A stretch of DNA of 64,000 bases from a virus. The position numbers and the translations under genes were made by a program. The stretch lies in IMG/VR virus record IMGVR_UViG_3300043411_000704, positions 1 to 64,000 of that record. One strand, written 5' to 3'. Positions 7,295-16,365 of this stretch are shown piece by piece. The notes under the pieces are model-generated. The model was given only the letters and a program-made list of their open reading frames with translations, did no database searches and was not told the origin of the DNA. Positions within the stretch are counted from its first letter, which is position 1, and every line of letters starts with the position of its first letter.

Positions 7295-7452
7295 CCGCAC
7301 CTCCCACAACACTTTTTATATTCTGAATAAGAAATATCGGTCGGCACACAACATTTTTCTACAACTTTTGGTTTACGAAAAATCTGATCATAATTCTCTT
7401 CAAATTTCTTCCTATCAAATGGTCTTAGTTTGTCTCCTTTTCCTGCACTCAT
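7276..7452 (-). CDS. conserved small phage protein, 58 aa, C-terminal Cys cluster
   Basis: An unlisted short gene beginning MSAGKGDKLRPFDRKKFEEN, a sequence pattern (xKGDKxRPxDxKKFxxNYDxIF) I recognise from many phage genomes, ending with CCGRCGCSEKP. ATG overlaps the upstream stop as ATGA. An earlier CC pair (VEKCCVP) and the terminal CC-x-x-C-x-C may bind metal. Function unknown even in the conserved family. Confidence 0.7.
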   Translation of the reverse strand: MSAGKGDKLRPFDRKKFEENYDQIFRKPKVVEKCCVPTDISYSEYKKCCGRCGCSEKP

Positions 7453-7889
7453 GTTTCAAATGTTTGTTTCTCCCGGTTAATCTGTTGTTCTGTTGTTTCG
7501 TATATATGATGCTCCGAATTTTTGTAAAAGTCAATTACAGATTGCCTTTTTTCTTTAATTTTTTTTCTAAAAAGTCTTATTTCTTCCAATGTCTGATCAT
7601 CGTCTAATAGAGCAAACAAAATCTGCTCTAAATTATATCTTCTGTAGAACAATTCTCTATAAGTTTGATCAACTTCTTGTTCGGTCACAACCGCTTTTTT
7701 ATTCTCAAATAAGTCAATTAATTGACAATCGTCATAATCACCAACCAATTTATATCGTTCAAGATTATTATCTATTACCACAAAATCTTTACTATAAAAG
7801 GCTTCAACTGGGAAATTTTCCTTCTGGTCTTCTGACAAGAATGCAACCAATTTTTTATTCTTTTTATTAAAAATAGCTGTGATCTTCAT
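7449..7889 (-). CDS. hypothetical protein, 146 aa
   Basis: Not recognised. Beta-rich start (MKITAIFNKKNKKLVAFLSE) followed by charged helices after residue 75. It overlaps its neighbours on both sides by 4 bp, so it is translated as part of a chain of small genes. Confidence 0.6.
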   Translation of the reverse strand: MKITAIFNKKNKKLVAFLSEDQKENFPVEAFYSKDFVVIDNNLERYKLVGDYDDCQLIDLFENKKAVVTEQEVDQTYRELFYRRYNLEQILFALLDDDQTLEEIRLFRKKIKEKRQSVIDFYKNSEHHIYETTEQQINREKQTFET

Positions 7890-8098
7890 TGTCCGATAAG
7901 CAATATATGTGTTAATGCCGATATTAATCTGGCTCGGTCTATTTCTGGATTATCTGATACCTGTTGAATCAGTTCAGCAAGTTTCTGATTTTTAAGTTGT
8001 AAAGGTGATGTCAATGGTTTAGGAAAACCTGATGTTTCTCTTATAAAGTGGGTAGTCTCGTCTTTCCACTTATCAAAATTTGTAAAATCGGTGCTCAT
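7886..8098 (-). CDS. hypothetical protein, 70 aa
   Basis: Not recognised. Short soluble helical protein (MSTDFTNFDKWKDETTHF). It is separated from the upstream gene by 22 bp and coupled to the downstream gene by a 4-bp overlap. Confidence 0.55.
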   Translation of the reverse strand: MSTDFTNFDKWKDETTHFIRETSGFPKPLTSPLQLKNQKLAELIQQVSDNPEIDRARLISALTHILLIGQ

Positions 8099-8120
8099 TT
8101 GTTTTACTTATTGATGTAAT

Positions 8121-8363
8121 CTAGCACAACCCTTTTGCATTAATTCCTGTATGACTAGCACACAGTTTCATATAACTTGTATCATCTGGAACATAATCAA
8201 ATATTTCACTGTTACGATCTGGTGTGACTTTGGTGAAAACCAAATTCAAATGATCTTTAATAATCTGGACTTGTTGGGGACTCAACGTATTTGAATCACT
8301 CAATTCAAAATAACCTTTCAACCAATAACAAAATTCGTGCTCTTTAAACATATTCTTTTTCAA
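8121..8363 (-). CDS. hypothetical protein, 80 aa
   Basis: Residues 6-45 (HEFCYWLKGYFELSDSNTLS and on to VQIIKDHLNLVF) match the pattern of a small protein common in phages and bacteria that begins with an FCxWLxGYFEL motif. Function unknown. It overlaps the vWA gene upstream by 20 bp and is probably co-expressed with it. Confidence 0.6.
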   Translation of the reverse strand: MKKNMFKEHEFCYWLKGYFELSDSNTLSPQQVQIIKDHLNLVFTKVTPDRNSEIFDYVPDDTSYMKLCASHTGINAKGLC

Positions 8364-10368
8364 TTTTAGTTTTGATTACCAAATCATCATAAATCACTTC
8401 ATCGGCTTTGTCAATCCCAGTAAACCAACTATTGGTAGAAATGATGTAGAACTTTTGATTCGCAACTTCTTGAGACAGAATTTTTACAGTCTGTGTCAAT
8501 CCTTCTAGTTCAGTCTGGAGTGCTTTGATAAACAGTTGTTTACCCAATTCATTCTTCATCGCATCATATTTTTTAAACAATACCCACATGATTTCGTCAA
8601 GTGCATTTGGTTTTTTCTTATCCACCATTTTCTGATACGAGTCTTTTGCAGAAATCTTAGAACATCCTTTGATGAATGCATCAATGGAAATCATTGGAAT
8701 ATAATCTGCATTCTCATCTCGCTCAACTTTCTCCTTTTCTGGACTATAACGAAGTTTATAATCAAGTCCCATTTCTTCTAATAGTGCTGCACCCTCAATT
8801 CCCCATTTAAGACGAAGATCATCCCGATGTTTTGCTTCCGCATTATTCTTGATATACCAATTAAGAACCGACACATGTGCCTTTGTCTTGATCAGATTTT
8901 TATTCAGATTAGTAAAATCCTTAATATCAATATTTTTGATATTCGAATCAAATAACGATAGTTCTTGACGAGGGTCAATCACAATCTTTTTACCGTTTTC
9001 GTCCAATACCAGTGCATCAAAATTAAAATCTCCGTTTGATACCAATGTATAGTTTTTAAACGACTCACATTCTATTGGCAAATTAATAGGTGTATCAGTG
9101 TTTTGGTTAAAATTATACAGCTTATTACCCAGGTCTTTATCAAGAATCTCCGTGATTTTACCCTTTCGGACAGTCAGTAAATTGATGTTTGGACGATTTT
9201 CATTACCCTTGATCTCAACAATCTTTGCGACTCCATCAGACTTTACAAACTTCACTTTTGACACATCACCTTTCTTTCGTGTCACATTATTATATTCACT
9301 CAATTTGGTATCAATTGCAACCTGTCCTTTCTGGATTTTTACCTCCAATTCTTTCAACCATTGGTCAAGCATCTGACCTTCCGCAACCGTAGTTTTATTA
9401 ATCAGTTGAACAGTCAGGGCAGACCTTTGAAGTTCATTTTCAGCCCGTCCTTTCTGACTGACAGTAAAGGCTTTTTGTAGCATTCGGGCAGATGTGGTGT
9501 CACCAGCGGCAACAAGTATACTGACGCCTAGATTAGCCTTATTTGCCTTAGAAAGCACGGTTGCCAGAGAATAGACAAACTTTGGATCATTTAGTAACGG
9601 ACTTGGTGATGCCCGTGAATCTCTAATCAGATTCTCAACTTCAAAATCTTGAAGCCCAAACAATTGGCTTTCGTCCTTGGTGTTTAGCACATCGACCGAT
9701 AGATCATCATTTTGTTGGTAAACAAATATATCTGTATCAGATACTTGCCATAGATAATCAAATTTCTGATCGAGTGTTACGTTTTTAATCTGTTTTTTGT
9801 TTGTCATGTGCTGTGTATATTCTTGTTCTAATTCAATATGGTCCGAAATATGACTGAATTGACCTTTAAATGCCTTGGCCATATCAAGCAGCAATTCTCG
9901 ATTATAATAATTGGAATACCCAATGACCCGAGCTTCTAGTGGAAGTTGTTGAATGTCTTGACAAATCTGAATAATACGTGCATGTCCGGCCCCCATATTA
10001 GAATGGCCATCACTCAAGAAAATGAGTGAGCTATTTTTGACACCAGTAGACAAACTTACATCGACTATCACATTACTCAATGAACTTAGAACATCAGAAT
10101 AATTGGTTAATCCCCTACTATAGATATTTCGATCAATTAGTTGATCAAAAGTATCGGTGTTGATTGTTGCACCTTTTACAATCCAGTCAAAGTCATCAGA
10201 GAACCATGCAATCGAAATCGTATCTTTTGGTCCAAGAAGGTTTTTCATTGATTGAACCGTCTTTTTCAAGACATCAATGGATGAATACATTGAACCGCTT
10301 GTATCAGTAACTACATAGTAATTACGTGGTTCGGTTTGGGTTTCGCTTTTTTCTATTTTAATGTTCAT
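8344..10368 (-). CDS. von Willebrand factor A (vWA) domain protein, 674 aa
   Basis: The N-terminal 190 residues form a vWA domain with a complete MIDAS metal site: DTSGS at 22-26, a Thr in the RGLTNYSD loop (about 90) and the LSDGHSN Asp (about 120). The remainder is a large unrecognised region with mixed helix and strand. vWA proteins bind partners through Mg2+ and often work with AAA ATPases, but no MoxR partner is next to this gene. No signal peptide, so it is cytoplasmic. It is the largest gene of the accessory block, flanked by small coupled genes; role in infection unknown. Confidence 0.8.
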   Translation of the reverse strand: MNIKIEKSETQTEPRNYYVVTDTSGSMYSSIDVLKKTVQSMKNLLGPKDTISIAWFSDDFDWIVKGATINTDTFDQLIDRNIYSRGLTNYSDVLSSLSNVIVDVSLSTGVKNSSLIFLSDGHSNMGAGHARIIQICQDIQQLPLEARVIGYSNYYNRELLLDMAKAFKGQFSHISDHIELEQEYTQHMTNKKQIKNVTLDQKFDYLWQVSDTDIFVYQQNDDLSVDVLNTKDESQLFGLQDFEVENLIRDSRASPSPLLNDPKFVYSLATVLSKANKANLGVSILVAAGDTTSARMLQKAFTVSQKGRAENELQRSALTVQLINKTTVAEGQMLDQWLKELEVKIQKGQVAIDTKLSEYNNVTRKKGDVSKVKFVKSDGVAKIVEIKGNENRPNINLLTVRKGKITEILDKDLGNKLYNFNQNTDTPINLPIECESFKNYTLVSNGDFNFDALVLDENGKKIVIDPRQELSLFDSNIKNIDIKDFTNLNKNLIKTKAHVSVLNWYIKNNAEAKHRDDLRLKWGIEGAALLEEMGLDYKLRYSPEKEKVERDENADYIPMISIDAFIKGCSKISAKDSYQKMVDKKKPNALDEIMWVLFKKYDAMKNELGKQLFIKALQTELEGLTQTVKILSQEVANQKFYIISTNSWFTGIDKADEVIYDDLVIKTKIEKEYV

Positions 10369-10684
10369 ATTTTATTATTTGTTGGGCTTTTTCTTTAACT
10401 TTTTCAAACTCAAGATTTTCGTTCTCAAATCTTCCGTCCATTTCACGCAAAATATACAAATCGGTTTTCAGTTCAGATGCAATTAGTTTCAACCTATTTT
10501 CATCCAAGGTAAAGTCAATGTCACCATACCAAATTTTACCTTGTCCTTCTACAAATATATTTGCATTGAAATAAACAATGTTATTCGGAAATGTCTTCAC
10601 ATACATGGATTTTGAATACCCAATCATTCGTGATTTATGATATCTATATTTTCTAAATATTAGATCAATCTCGTAGTCGTTCAT
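10358..10684 (-). CDS. hypothetical protein, 108 aa
   Basis: Not recognised. Starts MNDYEIDLIFRKYRYHKSRM; contains a beta-rich middle (NIVYFNANIFVEGQGKIWYG) and a charged helical end. It overlaps the vWA gene start by 11 bp and the upstream 61-aa gene by 4 bp, so all three are probably translated together. Confidence 0.6.
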   Translation of the reverse strand: MNDYEIDLIFRKYRYHKSRMIGYSKSMYVKTFPNNIVYFNANIFVEGQGKIWYGDIDFTLDENRLKLIASELKTDLYILREMDGRFENENLEFEKVKEKAQQIIKYEH

Positions 10685-10866
10685 TTGATTATTTTATAGT
10701 CTTGTTTAAATTTTTCTTTAGGAAGGTAAAGTTCTTTTTTGGTATCCTCATGATAAATTGTCATGTTTGGATCATCTGGATAGATGAACAGACTATACTT
10801 TCCACTTCGACTGTTGTCAAGTAAACATTGTAAGTTTTTAACAAAATATGTGTATTCTAGGTCCAT
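10681..10866 (-). CDS. hypothetical protein, 61 aa
   Basis: Not recognised. Small soluble protein (MDLEYTYFVKNLQCLLDNSR). It lies 2 nt downstream of polynucleotide kinase and overlaps the next gene by 4 bp. Confidence 0.55.
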   Translation of the reverse strand: MDLEYTYFVKNLQCLLDNSRSGKYSLFIYPDDPNMTIYHEDTKKELYLPKEKFKQDYKIIK

Positions 10867-10868
10867 AA

Positions 10869-11837
10869 TTAAAAATTTCCTTCTTCACACTGAAATACCT
10901 GTAATCCTATTTTACGTTCCATGTCAACTACTTTTTGCCGATCATCAAATACCGCAATTGGAAAATAGTGCGGAGCAATATCATTTTTCAAAATCTCATA
11001 TTTGATAATATCATCGGGGCGCATATCGTTCTGTGGACGCATAAACAATTCAAATGCCACTCCAAAATATTTTTTTAACCACAAGGTCGTCTCTTCTCTA
11101 CAGATAGCATCTCGGCCAGACATAAACACTAATTCTGCCTTGTCATTGCGAAATCCGATGGAACCTGATGGAACGATATGTGATCTACATCTATTAACGA
11201 TATCTATAACCTGTTGCTTGGGTTCATCTTCACCCACTCGTTTCCAGTCAAACGGACCACGACCAACCATTTTAGCGACGGTATTGTCAATATCAACAAT
11301 CAGACACTTAGGTTTAGTCTGATCAAAAATCAGTGGCTCAAATTTATAAGGAACATAATCAACCCATTGATTACACTTTTCATACTTAAATTTCTTGAAC
11401 TGCTCTACCTGATGACGAATCACTTGTTCGCCAACCGCATCTTCTCGGTTTTTATCACGATCAATACAGGTATCTACAGAGACATCAAATCGTTTAACCA
11501 GATATTCAAATCCATCGGGTCCACAATTAGCTTTACACACTTTCAAAATATCTGAAATATATCGTGCTTGTAGATGTGTATTATCTATCACAATATTATG
11601 ACTGGCCTTCATTGAGGCGGATAATGATGCATTCGACATCTCAGTCACCAAATTCTCTATGATATCACGGTATTCTTTAGGTCCAGTCCAATACTCTTTT
11701 AAAGACATATTGATCAAACTCTTGCGGAAATCATCCCGATTGAGACGGATATATCCTTGTGTATCAACCAATGATTTTGCATAGGTCGATTTTCCGCTGG
11801 CTGAAGGGCCGCACAACACTTGTATTTTAGATTTCAT
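10869..11837 (-). CDS. pseT: polynucleotide 5'-kinase/3'-phosphatase (T4 PseT type)
   Basis: 322 aa (T4 enzyme: 301). The kinase half has Walker A GPSASGKST (10-18) and NRDD (33-36) with the general-base Asp; the phosphatase half is a HAD domain with DIDNT (182-186), MSGRD and the late DDRQ motif. T4 Pnkp repairs cleaved tRNA with RNA ligase, defeating anticodon nucleases, and end-processes DNA. No RNA ligase is visible in the window. It follows gp46 after 45 bp and has its own promoter overlapping the gp46 stop. Confidence 0.92.
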   Translation of the reverse strand: MKSKIQVLCGPSASGKSTYAKSLVDTQGYIRLNRDDFRKSLINMSLKEYWTGPKEYRDIIENLVTEMSNASLSASMKASHNIVIDNTHLQARYISDILKVCKANCGPDGFEYLVKRFDVSVDTCIDRDKNREDAVGEQVIRHQVEQFKKFKYEKCNQWVDYVPYKFEPLIFDQTKPKCLIVDIDNTVAKMVGRGPFDWKRVGEDEPKQQVIDIVNRCRSHIVPSGSIGFRNDKAELVFMSGRDAICREETTLWLKKYFGVAFELFMRPQNDMRPDDIIKYEILKNDIAPHYFPIAVFDDRQKVVDMERKIGLQVFQCEEGNF

Positions 11838-11858
11838 GATAAATATTTGATCTGATAA

Positions 11859-11886
11859 AGTATAGTAGAGTATGTCCGAATGTCAA
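11859..11886 (-). promoter_or_regulatory. sigma70-type promoter for pseT
   Basis: TTGACA (11886-11881), 16-bp spacer, TATACT (11864-11859). The -35 contains the gp46 stop codon TGA. The gap to the ATG is 21 nt, the longest leader among the promoters found here. Confidence 0.75.
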
Positions 11887-13616
11887 TTTAAAAGTTTTGA
11901 TATTCCGTTCTCTTTCTCCAATTTTATTATATTTGCATCCAGTGGGATCGCATCAGGTCGATGTGTAATAATATAAAAGCATTCGGAACTTTCTTCTGCA
12001 ATATTTTTTAGCAATTCTTGAATCTCTTCCTGTCCCCTAATATCCAGCCCTGAGTCTAACAATTCGTCTAGCACCGTCAAATTGACCTCTACATTACTTT
12101 GTAATCGTCTGATATCTCGGAATGCAAACAACAGTGCAAAATCAATTCTTTTGGCTTCTCCACCGCTTGCATTACCGTAACATATTTCTTTACCATGTTT
12201 ATTCAATATCTGTTCTTCAAAAAATTCATTGAACTGACATGTGTGTGGACTACCTAATTTCTGTAGATAATATGCAAGCCTGTTATTCAGCGTATCTAAT
12301 ATTTTTTTCACAATAATAGATTTTACACCCTGATTAGAGGTCACAAACTTCGTGCCGCTCTTTATCCTCAACTGTTTTTCCAACCCCAAATGTGTGGCCT
12401 GTAATTCATCTAACTTTGTTTTCTGATCAAGTATTTTTGCTTCAAATGGGTTAACCTGATTAATAATCTCCTGTTTTTTATTTTCTAACTGTTCTATCAG
12501 AGTTCGGATACTAGAAAATAATTCTTGTTCTTTTTTAAAAACACCTATTTTCTGTTCTAGTTCTGTTCGTTCTTTCTTGTATGTCTGAACAGTATTTCGA
12601 ACCTTTGTCGTCAACACATTTAATTTCTGTAAAGTTGATTTCACAGTCTCTAATTGGCCAACAATTTTATTTTTTTCAACCAAAATTTCGTCCGGGTCAT
12701 GATCACCCATCGGTCTTTTACAGGTTGGGCAATTAAATTGTATTTGATCAAATTTTTTAATCTCTTTTTCCAGCCCAGAAATTTGGGATTCCAGTTGTGC
12801 TTTCTTCACATCCGATTTCTGTAATTTCTGATCTTGTTCCAAAATTTTGGAATCTATTTGTGTTATCTGTGTATCTATTTCCGCTATTTCGACCGATTTA
12901 TCAACCGGCTGAACCTCCTGATATTCATGTATTTTATTGTCTATTTCTGATATTTTTAATGCCCGTTTAGCATTAAATTCGGTATAATACTTTTCGTCAT
13001 TAACAATAGATTTCTTCAATTCTTCTAAAACGGTCTCTGACTTATCAACTACCTTCTGATGCTCATTAAATTCTTTTTTTGCCTGTTCGTGCATCTTGGA
13101 AAATACTTCTAGTGAAAGTATTCCTTCAATGAACTTTGTTTTCTGGTCTTTAGACTGCCCTAAAAATCTATTCTTCTGATCATTAGTCATGACCAATGTA
13201 TTGTTGAATATGGTTTTGGTTATACCCAGAATATTAATAATATCTTTGTTTGTTTCGGGTATTGTTCGGGTAATATCTATCCCGTTTTTATACAAGTATA
13301 GTTTGTTCGGTTTTAATGACCTAATAATTTTATACCGATCATCGTTCAGATCAAACCATAATTCCACTATACATTCATCTTTTTGATTCTCGTTGATTAT
13401 ACCAGATTGATTAATATCTCTATAAGTCTCTCCAAATAGAGCAAAACTGATAGACTCTACTAACAAAGTAGTTTTTCCAACGCCATTGAACGAATTTTGA
13501 TCTTTGTTGTAACCTGTTACAAACGATAATCCGTTTTTATATTCAAATTCAATGGGATCAGGGCCAAATGATAGAAAGTTTCGAACCTTTACTTTTTCAA
13601 ACTTAATTTTTTGCAT
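11883..13616 (-). CDS. 46: recombination endonuclease subunit gp46 (Rad50/SbcC-like ATPase)
   Basis: 577 aa (T4 gp46: 560). It has a Walker A NGVGKTT near residue 42, two long coiled coils flanking a CPTC zinc hook near the centre, the ABC signature ASGGEAKR and Walker B LTVLDELLDSGLD. With gp47 it forms the Mre11/Rad50-type nuclease that resects DNA ends for recombination-dependent replication. In T4 the two genes are close together; here gp47 lies 9.7 kb upstream (23352-24356) and the sugar-modification island separates them. Confidence 0.95.
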   Translation of the reverse strand: MQKIKFEKVKVRNFLSFGPDPIEFEYKNGLSFVTGYNKDQNSFNGVGKTTLLVESISFALFGETYRDINQSGIINENQKDECIVELWFDLNDDRYKIIRSLKPNKLYLYKNGIDITRTIPETNKDIINILGITKTIFNNTLVMTNDQKNRFLGQSKDQKTKFIEGILSLEVFSKMHEQAKKEFNEHQKVVDKSETVLEELKKSIVNDEKYYTEFNAKRALKISEIDNKIHEYQEVQPVDKSVEIAEIDTQITQIDSKILEQDQKLQKSDVKKAQLESQISGLEKEIKKFDQIQFNCPTCKRPMGDHDPDEILVEKNKIVGQLETVKSTLQKLNVLTTKVRNTVQTYKKERTELEQKIGVFKKEQELFSSIRTLIEQLENKKQEIINQVNPFEAKILDQKTKLDELQATHLGLEKQLRIKSGTKFVTSNQGVKSIIVKKILDTLNNRLAYYLQKLGSPHTCQFNEFFEEQILNKHGKEICYGNASGGEAKRIDFALLFAFRDIRRLQSNVEVNLTVLDELLDSGLDIRGQEEIQELLKNIAEESSECFYIITHRPDAIPLDANIIKLEKENGISKLLN

Positions 13617-13634
13617 TACATACTATATCACATT

Positions 13635-13865
13635 TCACAAATTCTGCACTAATTTTTTAGCTATTTCAAATTTTTCTTCAGATGACAGATTTTCGTTGAC
13701 CGGATCTTTGGATACGATTTCTAAAAATTTTAGAATCAATGCAGTATCTAATTTATCCTCAACAACTGCATTAGTAGAAGCCTCATTTTTCGGTGTAGGC
13801 ACCTCAAATTGATTCTTTCCAGACGGAATATTATCAAAACCAAAGACTGAGCGATATGAATTCAT
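13635..13865 (-). CDS. hypothetical protein, 76 aa
   Basis: Starts MNSYRSVFGF and ends with a helical EEKFEIAKKLVQNL; Ser/Asn/Pro-rich in the middle. The start at 13865 avoids the 44-bp overlap with the methyltransferase upstream that the longer frame would give. It precedes gp46 by 18 bp. Function unknown. Confidence 0.5.
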   Translation of the reverse strand: MNSYRSVFGFDNIPSGKNQFEVPTPKNEASTNAVVEDKLDTALILKFLEIVSKDPVNENLSSEEKFEIAKKLVQNL

Positions 13866-13872
13866 ATAACTG

Positions 13873-14415
13873 TTACTTATGCCCAAATTCTTTGGTTGCA
13901 ATAGTGTTGTAACCACTTTTTTCTAAATTGTAGCCATTATCTTCCAATCTTTTTACACACACCTTATATTTTTGACCACCCCAAGACAATGGACCATCTG
14001 AATGAATGTATTCAAACATTATGTAGGGTATATAGAATTCTTCTAAATTTATGGAATTGATTATATCTATGTCAAAACCCTCCGCATCAACATATAGTCT
14101 ATCAATATTGGTATAGGTCTTTAACAACGAATTTATAGAAATAGTTGAAACCGAAATTGAATGCTGTTGTGTATGCCCATGTTGTTTTATGTGCTCTGAA
14201 TTACATGAACTATGTTGACTCACCGAATCATTTAGAGGCATATACAATTCTACATATTGATCATCTACGGTAGACACCGCTTTTCCTATAATCTCAATAT
14301 TATACCCATCATAGCATTTTCTAAGTTCATCTATACAATTAGGATTAGGTTCTACTAAAACCAATAAGTCAGGTTTGTTAGCCCACGCATATTCGGTGAC
14401 ATGATCATTCCCCAC
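13873..14415 (-). CDS. FkbM-family methyltransferase, 5' end uncertain
   Basis: A FkbM-type SAM methyltransferase: VEPNPNC (acidic loop), DAEGFDID and the C-terminal EYIHSD. The listed GTG start truncates SAM motif I; the in-frame bases just upstream encode IQIGAHVGND, the expected glycine loop, but reach the stop of the preceding gene with no ATG, GTG or TTG. Either an ATT codon at 14436 is used, or a +1 frameshift joins it to the ATG at 14444 that overlaps the upstream stop (TAATG). The role is probably O-methylation of a sugar. Confidence 0.65.
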   Translation of the reverse strand: MGNDHVTEYAWANKPDLLVLVEPNPNCIDELRKCYDGYNIEIIGKAVSTVDDQYVELYMPLNDSVSQHSSCNSEHIKQHGHTQQHSISVSTISINSLLKTYTNIDRLYVDAEGFDIDIINSINLEEFYIPYIMFEYIHSDGPLSWGGQKYKVCVKRLEDNGYNLEKSGYNTIATKEFGHK

Positions 14416-14442
14416 ATGGGCACCTATTTGTATAATGGTCCA

Positions 14443-14952
14443 TTATTTCTGGGCATCTATTACTATGGTTTCGATATCATTTATTTTCACACCTATAACG
14501 TTTTGGTGATGTAGTGTGTTTTTCATGTCTTCTGGAACTTCTGCTAATACTTTAAAACCCATACAAGATACCACAGCATTCAAGCTATCGGGCTCCCACA
14601 TAGTTTGATGACCGTGGTTGAAAATAATGGATTTAACCGAGTCTTTTAATGTTGCTTCACCCCAACCATGTTTTTTAATAAAGTCAAAATATTCTTGATC
14701 TGCCAATCGAAAGATTCTACTTGCACAAGGAACTGCAAGTCTAATATATCCACCTTTTTTGATTATCCTATAACATTCTTCAACAAAATTCCATGCATCA
14801 TGAATCGAAATATGCTCCATCACATGTTCTGCCAATACACAATCAACCGAATCATTTTCAAAAGGTAATTTTTTAGAAATATCTATTTCATAATCATAGT
14901 TTTCCCATCCCTGTAATCTATTACCACCACATCCAAATTGAACTTTTCTCAT
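14443..14952 (-). CDS. SAM-dependent methyltransferase (class I, type 11)
   Basis: 169 aa. FGCGGNR at 6-12 is the SAM loop; PFENDSVDCVLAEHVMEHI carries the acidic strand and VLAEHVMEH motif typical of Methyltransf_11/23 enzymes from surface-polysaccharide clusters, followed by LKKGGYIRL-like motif (IIKKGGYIRLAVP). It sits inside the carbohydrate island, so a sugar or lipid-linked substrate is likely; the substrate is not known. Confidence 0.8.
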   Translation of the reverse strand: MRKVQFGCGGNRLQGWENYDYEIDISKKLPFENDSVDCVLAEHVMEHISIHDAWNFVEECYRIIKKGGYIRLAVPCASRIFRLADQEYFDFIKKHGWGEATLKDSVKSIIFNHGHQTMWEPDSLNAVVSCMGFKVLAEVPEDMKNTLHHQNVIGVKINDIETIVIDAQK

Positions 14953-14960
14953 GATATTAT

Positions 14961-15584
14961 TTATTTTTGTTTTATGTATAATGCGTCACCCCAAGTTCCA
15001 CCAATCCAATTAGTATCAACTCTTCTAAATGATAATTTATTCAAAAAAGTATCCAAATCTTCAATTAAACAACAATTTTCATATAATTCTACATTATTAA
15101 CCTCTGTCATTATATAATCAACATGATTTAATGTATTTATAGCACCATTAAATACAGATAATTCAAATCCCTGAACATCAATTGCTATGAAATTAAAGGA
15201 GGGGTCCACTGATAAACTATCCAGAGTCTTTACTTCAACAGAAATTACATCGTTAAATATGATATGTGGATATTGTTTAGTATGTATTTTTGGCTTCAAT
15301 AATGAATTGCTTTGTCCATTATTATTGGTCTCTACATATAACTTCATATAACTCTGAGTATCACCCAATGCGTAATTATGATAAACTATATCAGAATATT
15401 GGATGCAGTTTTTTTTCAATATTTTAAAATTTTCTATACTAGGTTCAAAAACTTGAATTTTTACATTGGGCCAAATTTTTCTATATTCTCCTATTTCTTC
15501 ACCATAGTGGGCACCAATATGTAATATGCCAGTAACATTATTAATTTGATGTTTTTCTATCAACGTTTTGAGGTCAAATACCAT
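14961..15584 (-). CDS. FkbM-family methyltransferase
   Basis: 207 aa. HIGAHYGEE (22-30) is the SAM loop, VFEPSIENF the ribose-binding acidic loop, and IDVQGFELSVFNGA the DxxGxE motif of FkbM proteins. It is complete, unlike the truncated-looking paralogue downstream. FkbM enzymes O-methylate sugars or polyketides; here glycan methylation is the likely role. Confidence 0.85.
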   Translation of the reverse strand: MVFDLKTLIEKHQINNVTGILHIGAHYGEEIGEYRKIWPNVKIQVFEPSIENFKILKKNCIQYSDIVYHNYALGDTQSYMKLYVETNNNGQSNSLLKPKIHTKQYPHIIFNDVISVEVKTLDSLSVDPSFNFIAIDVQGFELSVFNGAINTLNHVDYIMTEVNNVELYENCCLIEDLDTFLNKLSFRRVDTNWIGGTWGDALYIKQK

Positions 15585-15588
15585 AAAT

Positions 15589-16332
15589 TTAATAATATAT
15601 TTTAATCATATCAGAGCGATACACATCATCCACTTGATAATCTTTGTTCCATTTATAAGGTGCGGTAGATAACTGCACATTCCCTAAATAACTACCCCAC
15701 CAACTAAAACTACTATTTGATAAAATACAGTATTGACTTTCTGCTAGATACCTCAATCCTTGCACGTCATCTGATACTAATCCATCCACATCATAACCAT
15801 TTAATATATTTTTGGCCATAGGTATATCATCACTAATCATTCTAAATTTGGTATTTGGGTTAACAGACCTGATGTGTTCTATAGAATTAATGTAATATTG
15901 TCTATTACATATATTAAACATATGATTACATGGAGATAAATAATCTGTCAATCTTATATGTATAGTGCATACATTTGGTATTTTAGTTATGTCTATGAAA
16001 CCAAATTTTTCAATTAATTGTTGTTTATATTTTGAAAAATATTTTTCGCTTTGGAAATAACCGTCAATCAATAAATTAGAACTATATGGTATCGGTTCAT
16101 AATTTACATATGATCTTCCATCGTAGACATTTATATTTTGTGTATCTGTTTCAATAAAATCTTTGAAAATATTTTTCTTATAATTCTTAATCCCATGTCC
16201 TATCTGTCCGATTTCTTTGTGATTATTAAAATTAATACAGTATGTGTCATTATTATCTAATGCTAGTGCGTATCCGGTTGCAACTTGAAACAGTTGATTC
16301 CCTAATCCTCCTCTATAGTTTCCTGTAATCAT
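15589..16332 (-). CDS. glycosyltransferase family 11 (alpha-1,2-fucosyltransferase-like)
   Basis: 247 aa. GGLGNQLFQ at 8-16 is the diagnostic N-terminal motif of GT11; HIRLTDYL corresponds to the HxRxxDY donor-binding motif, and SNSSFSWWGSYLGN near the C-terminus is the conserved SxFSWWGA-type motif. GT11 enzymes transfer fucose (from GDP-fucose) to galactose. No GDP-fucose synthesis gene is present, so host GDP-fucose or another donor would be used. Confidence 0.9.
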   Translation of the reverse strand: MITGNYRGGLGNQLFQVATGYALALDNNDTYCINFNNHKEIGQIGHGIKNYKKNIFKDFIETDTQNINVYDGRSYVNYEPIPYSSNLLIDGYFQSEKYFSKYKQQLIEKFGFIDITKIPNVCTIHIRLTDYLSPCNHMFNICNRQYYINSIEHIRSVNPNTKFRMISDDIPMAKNILNGYDVDGLVSDDVQGLRYLAESQYCILSNSSFSWWGSYLGNVQLSTAPYKWNKDYQVDDVYRSDMIKIYY

Positions 16333-16365
16333 AATATTTATTAATATGCATAACGCAATCTTTAG

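Noticed and set aside
14443-14445. TAATG start for the FkbM gene in the ATG frame
   Set aside because: That frame reads only 12 codons to a stop and does not encode the methyltransferase, unless a +1 shift is assumed; reported as a finding instead.
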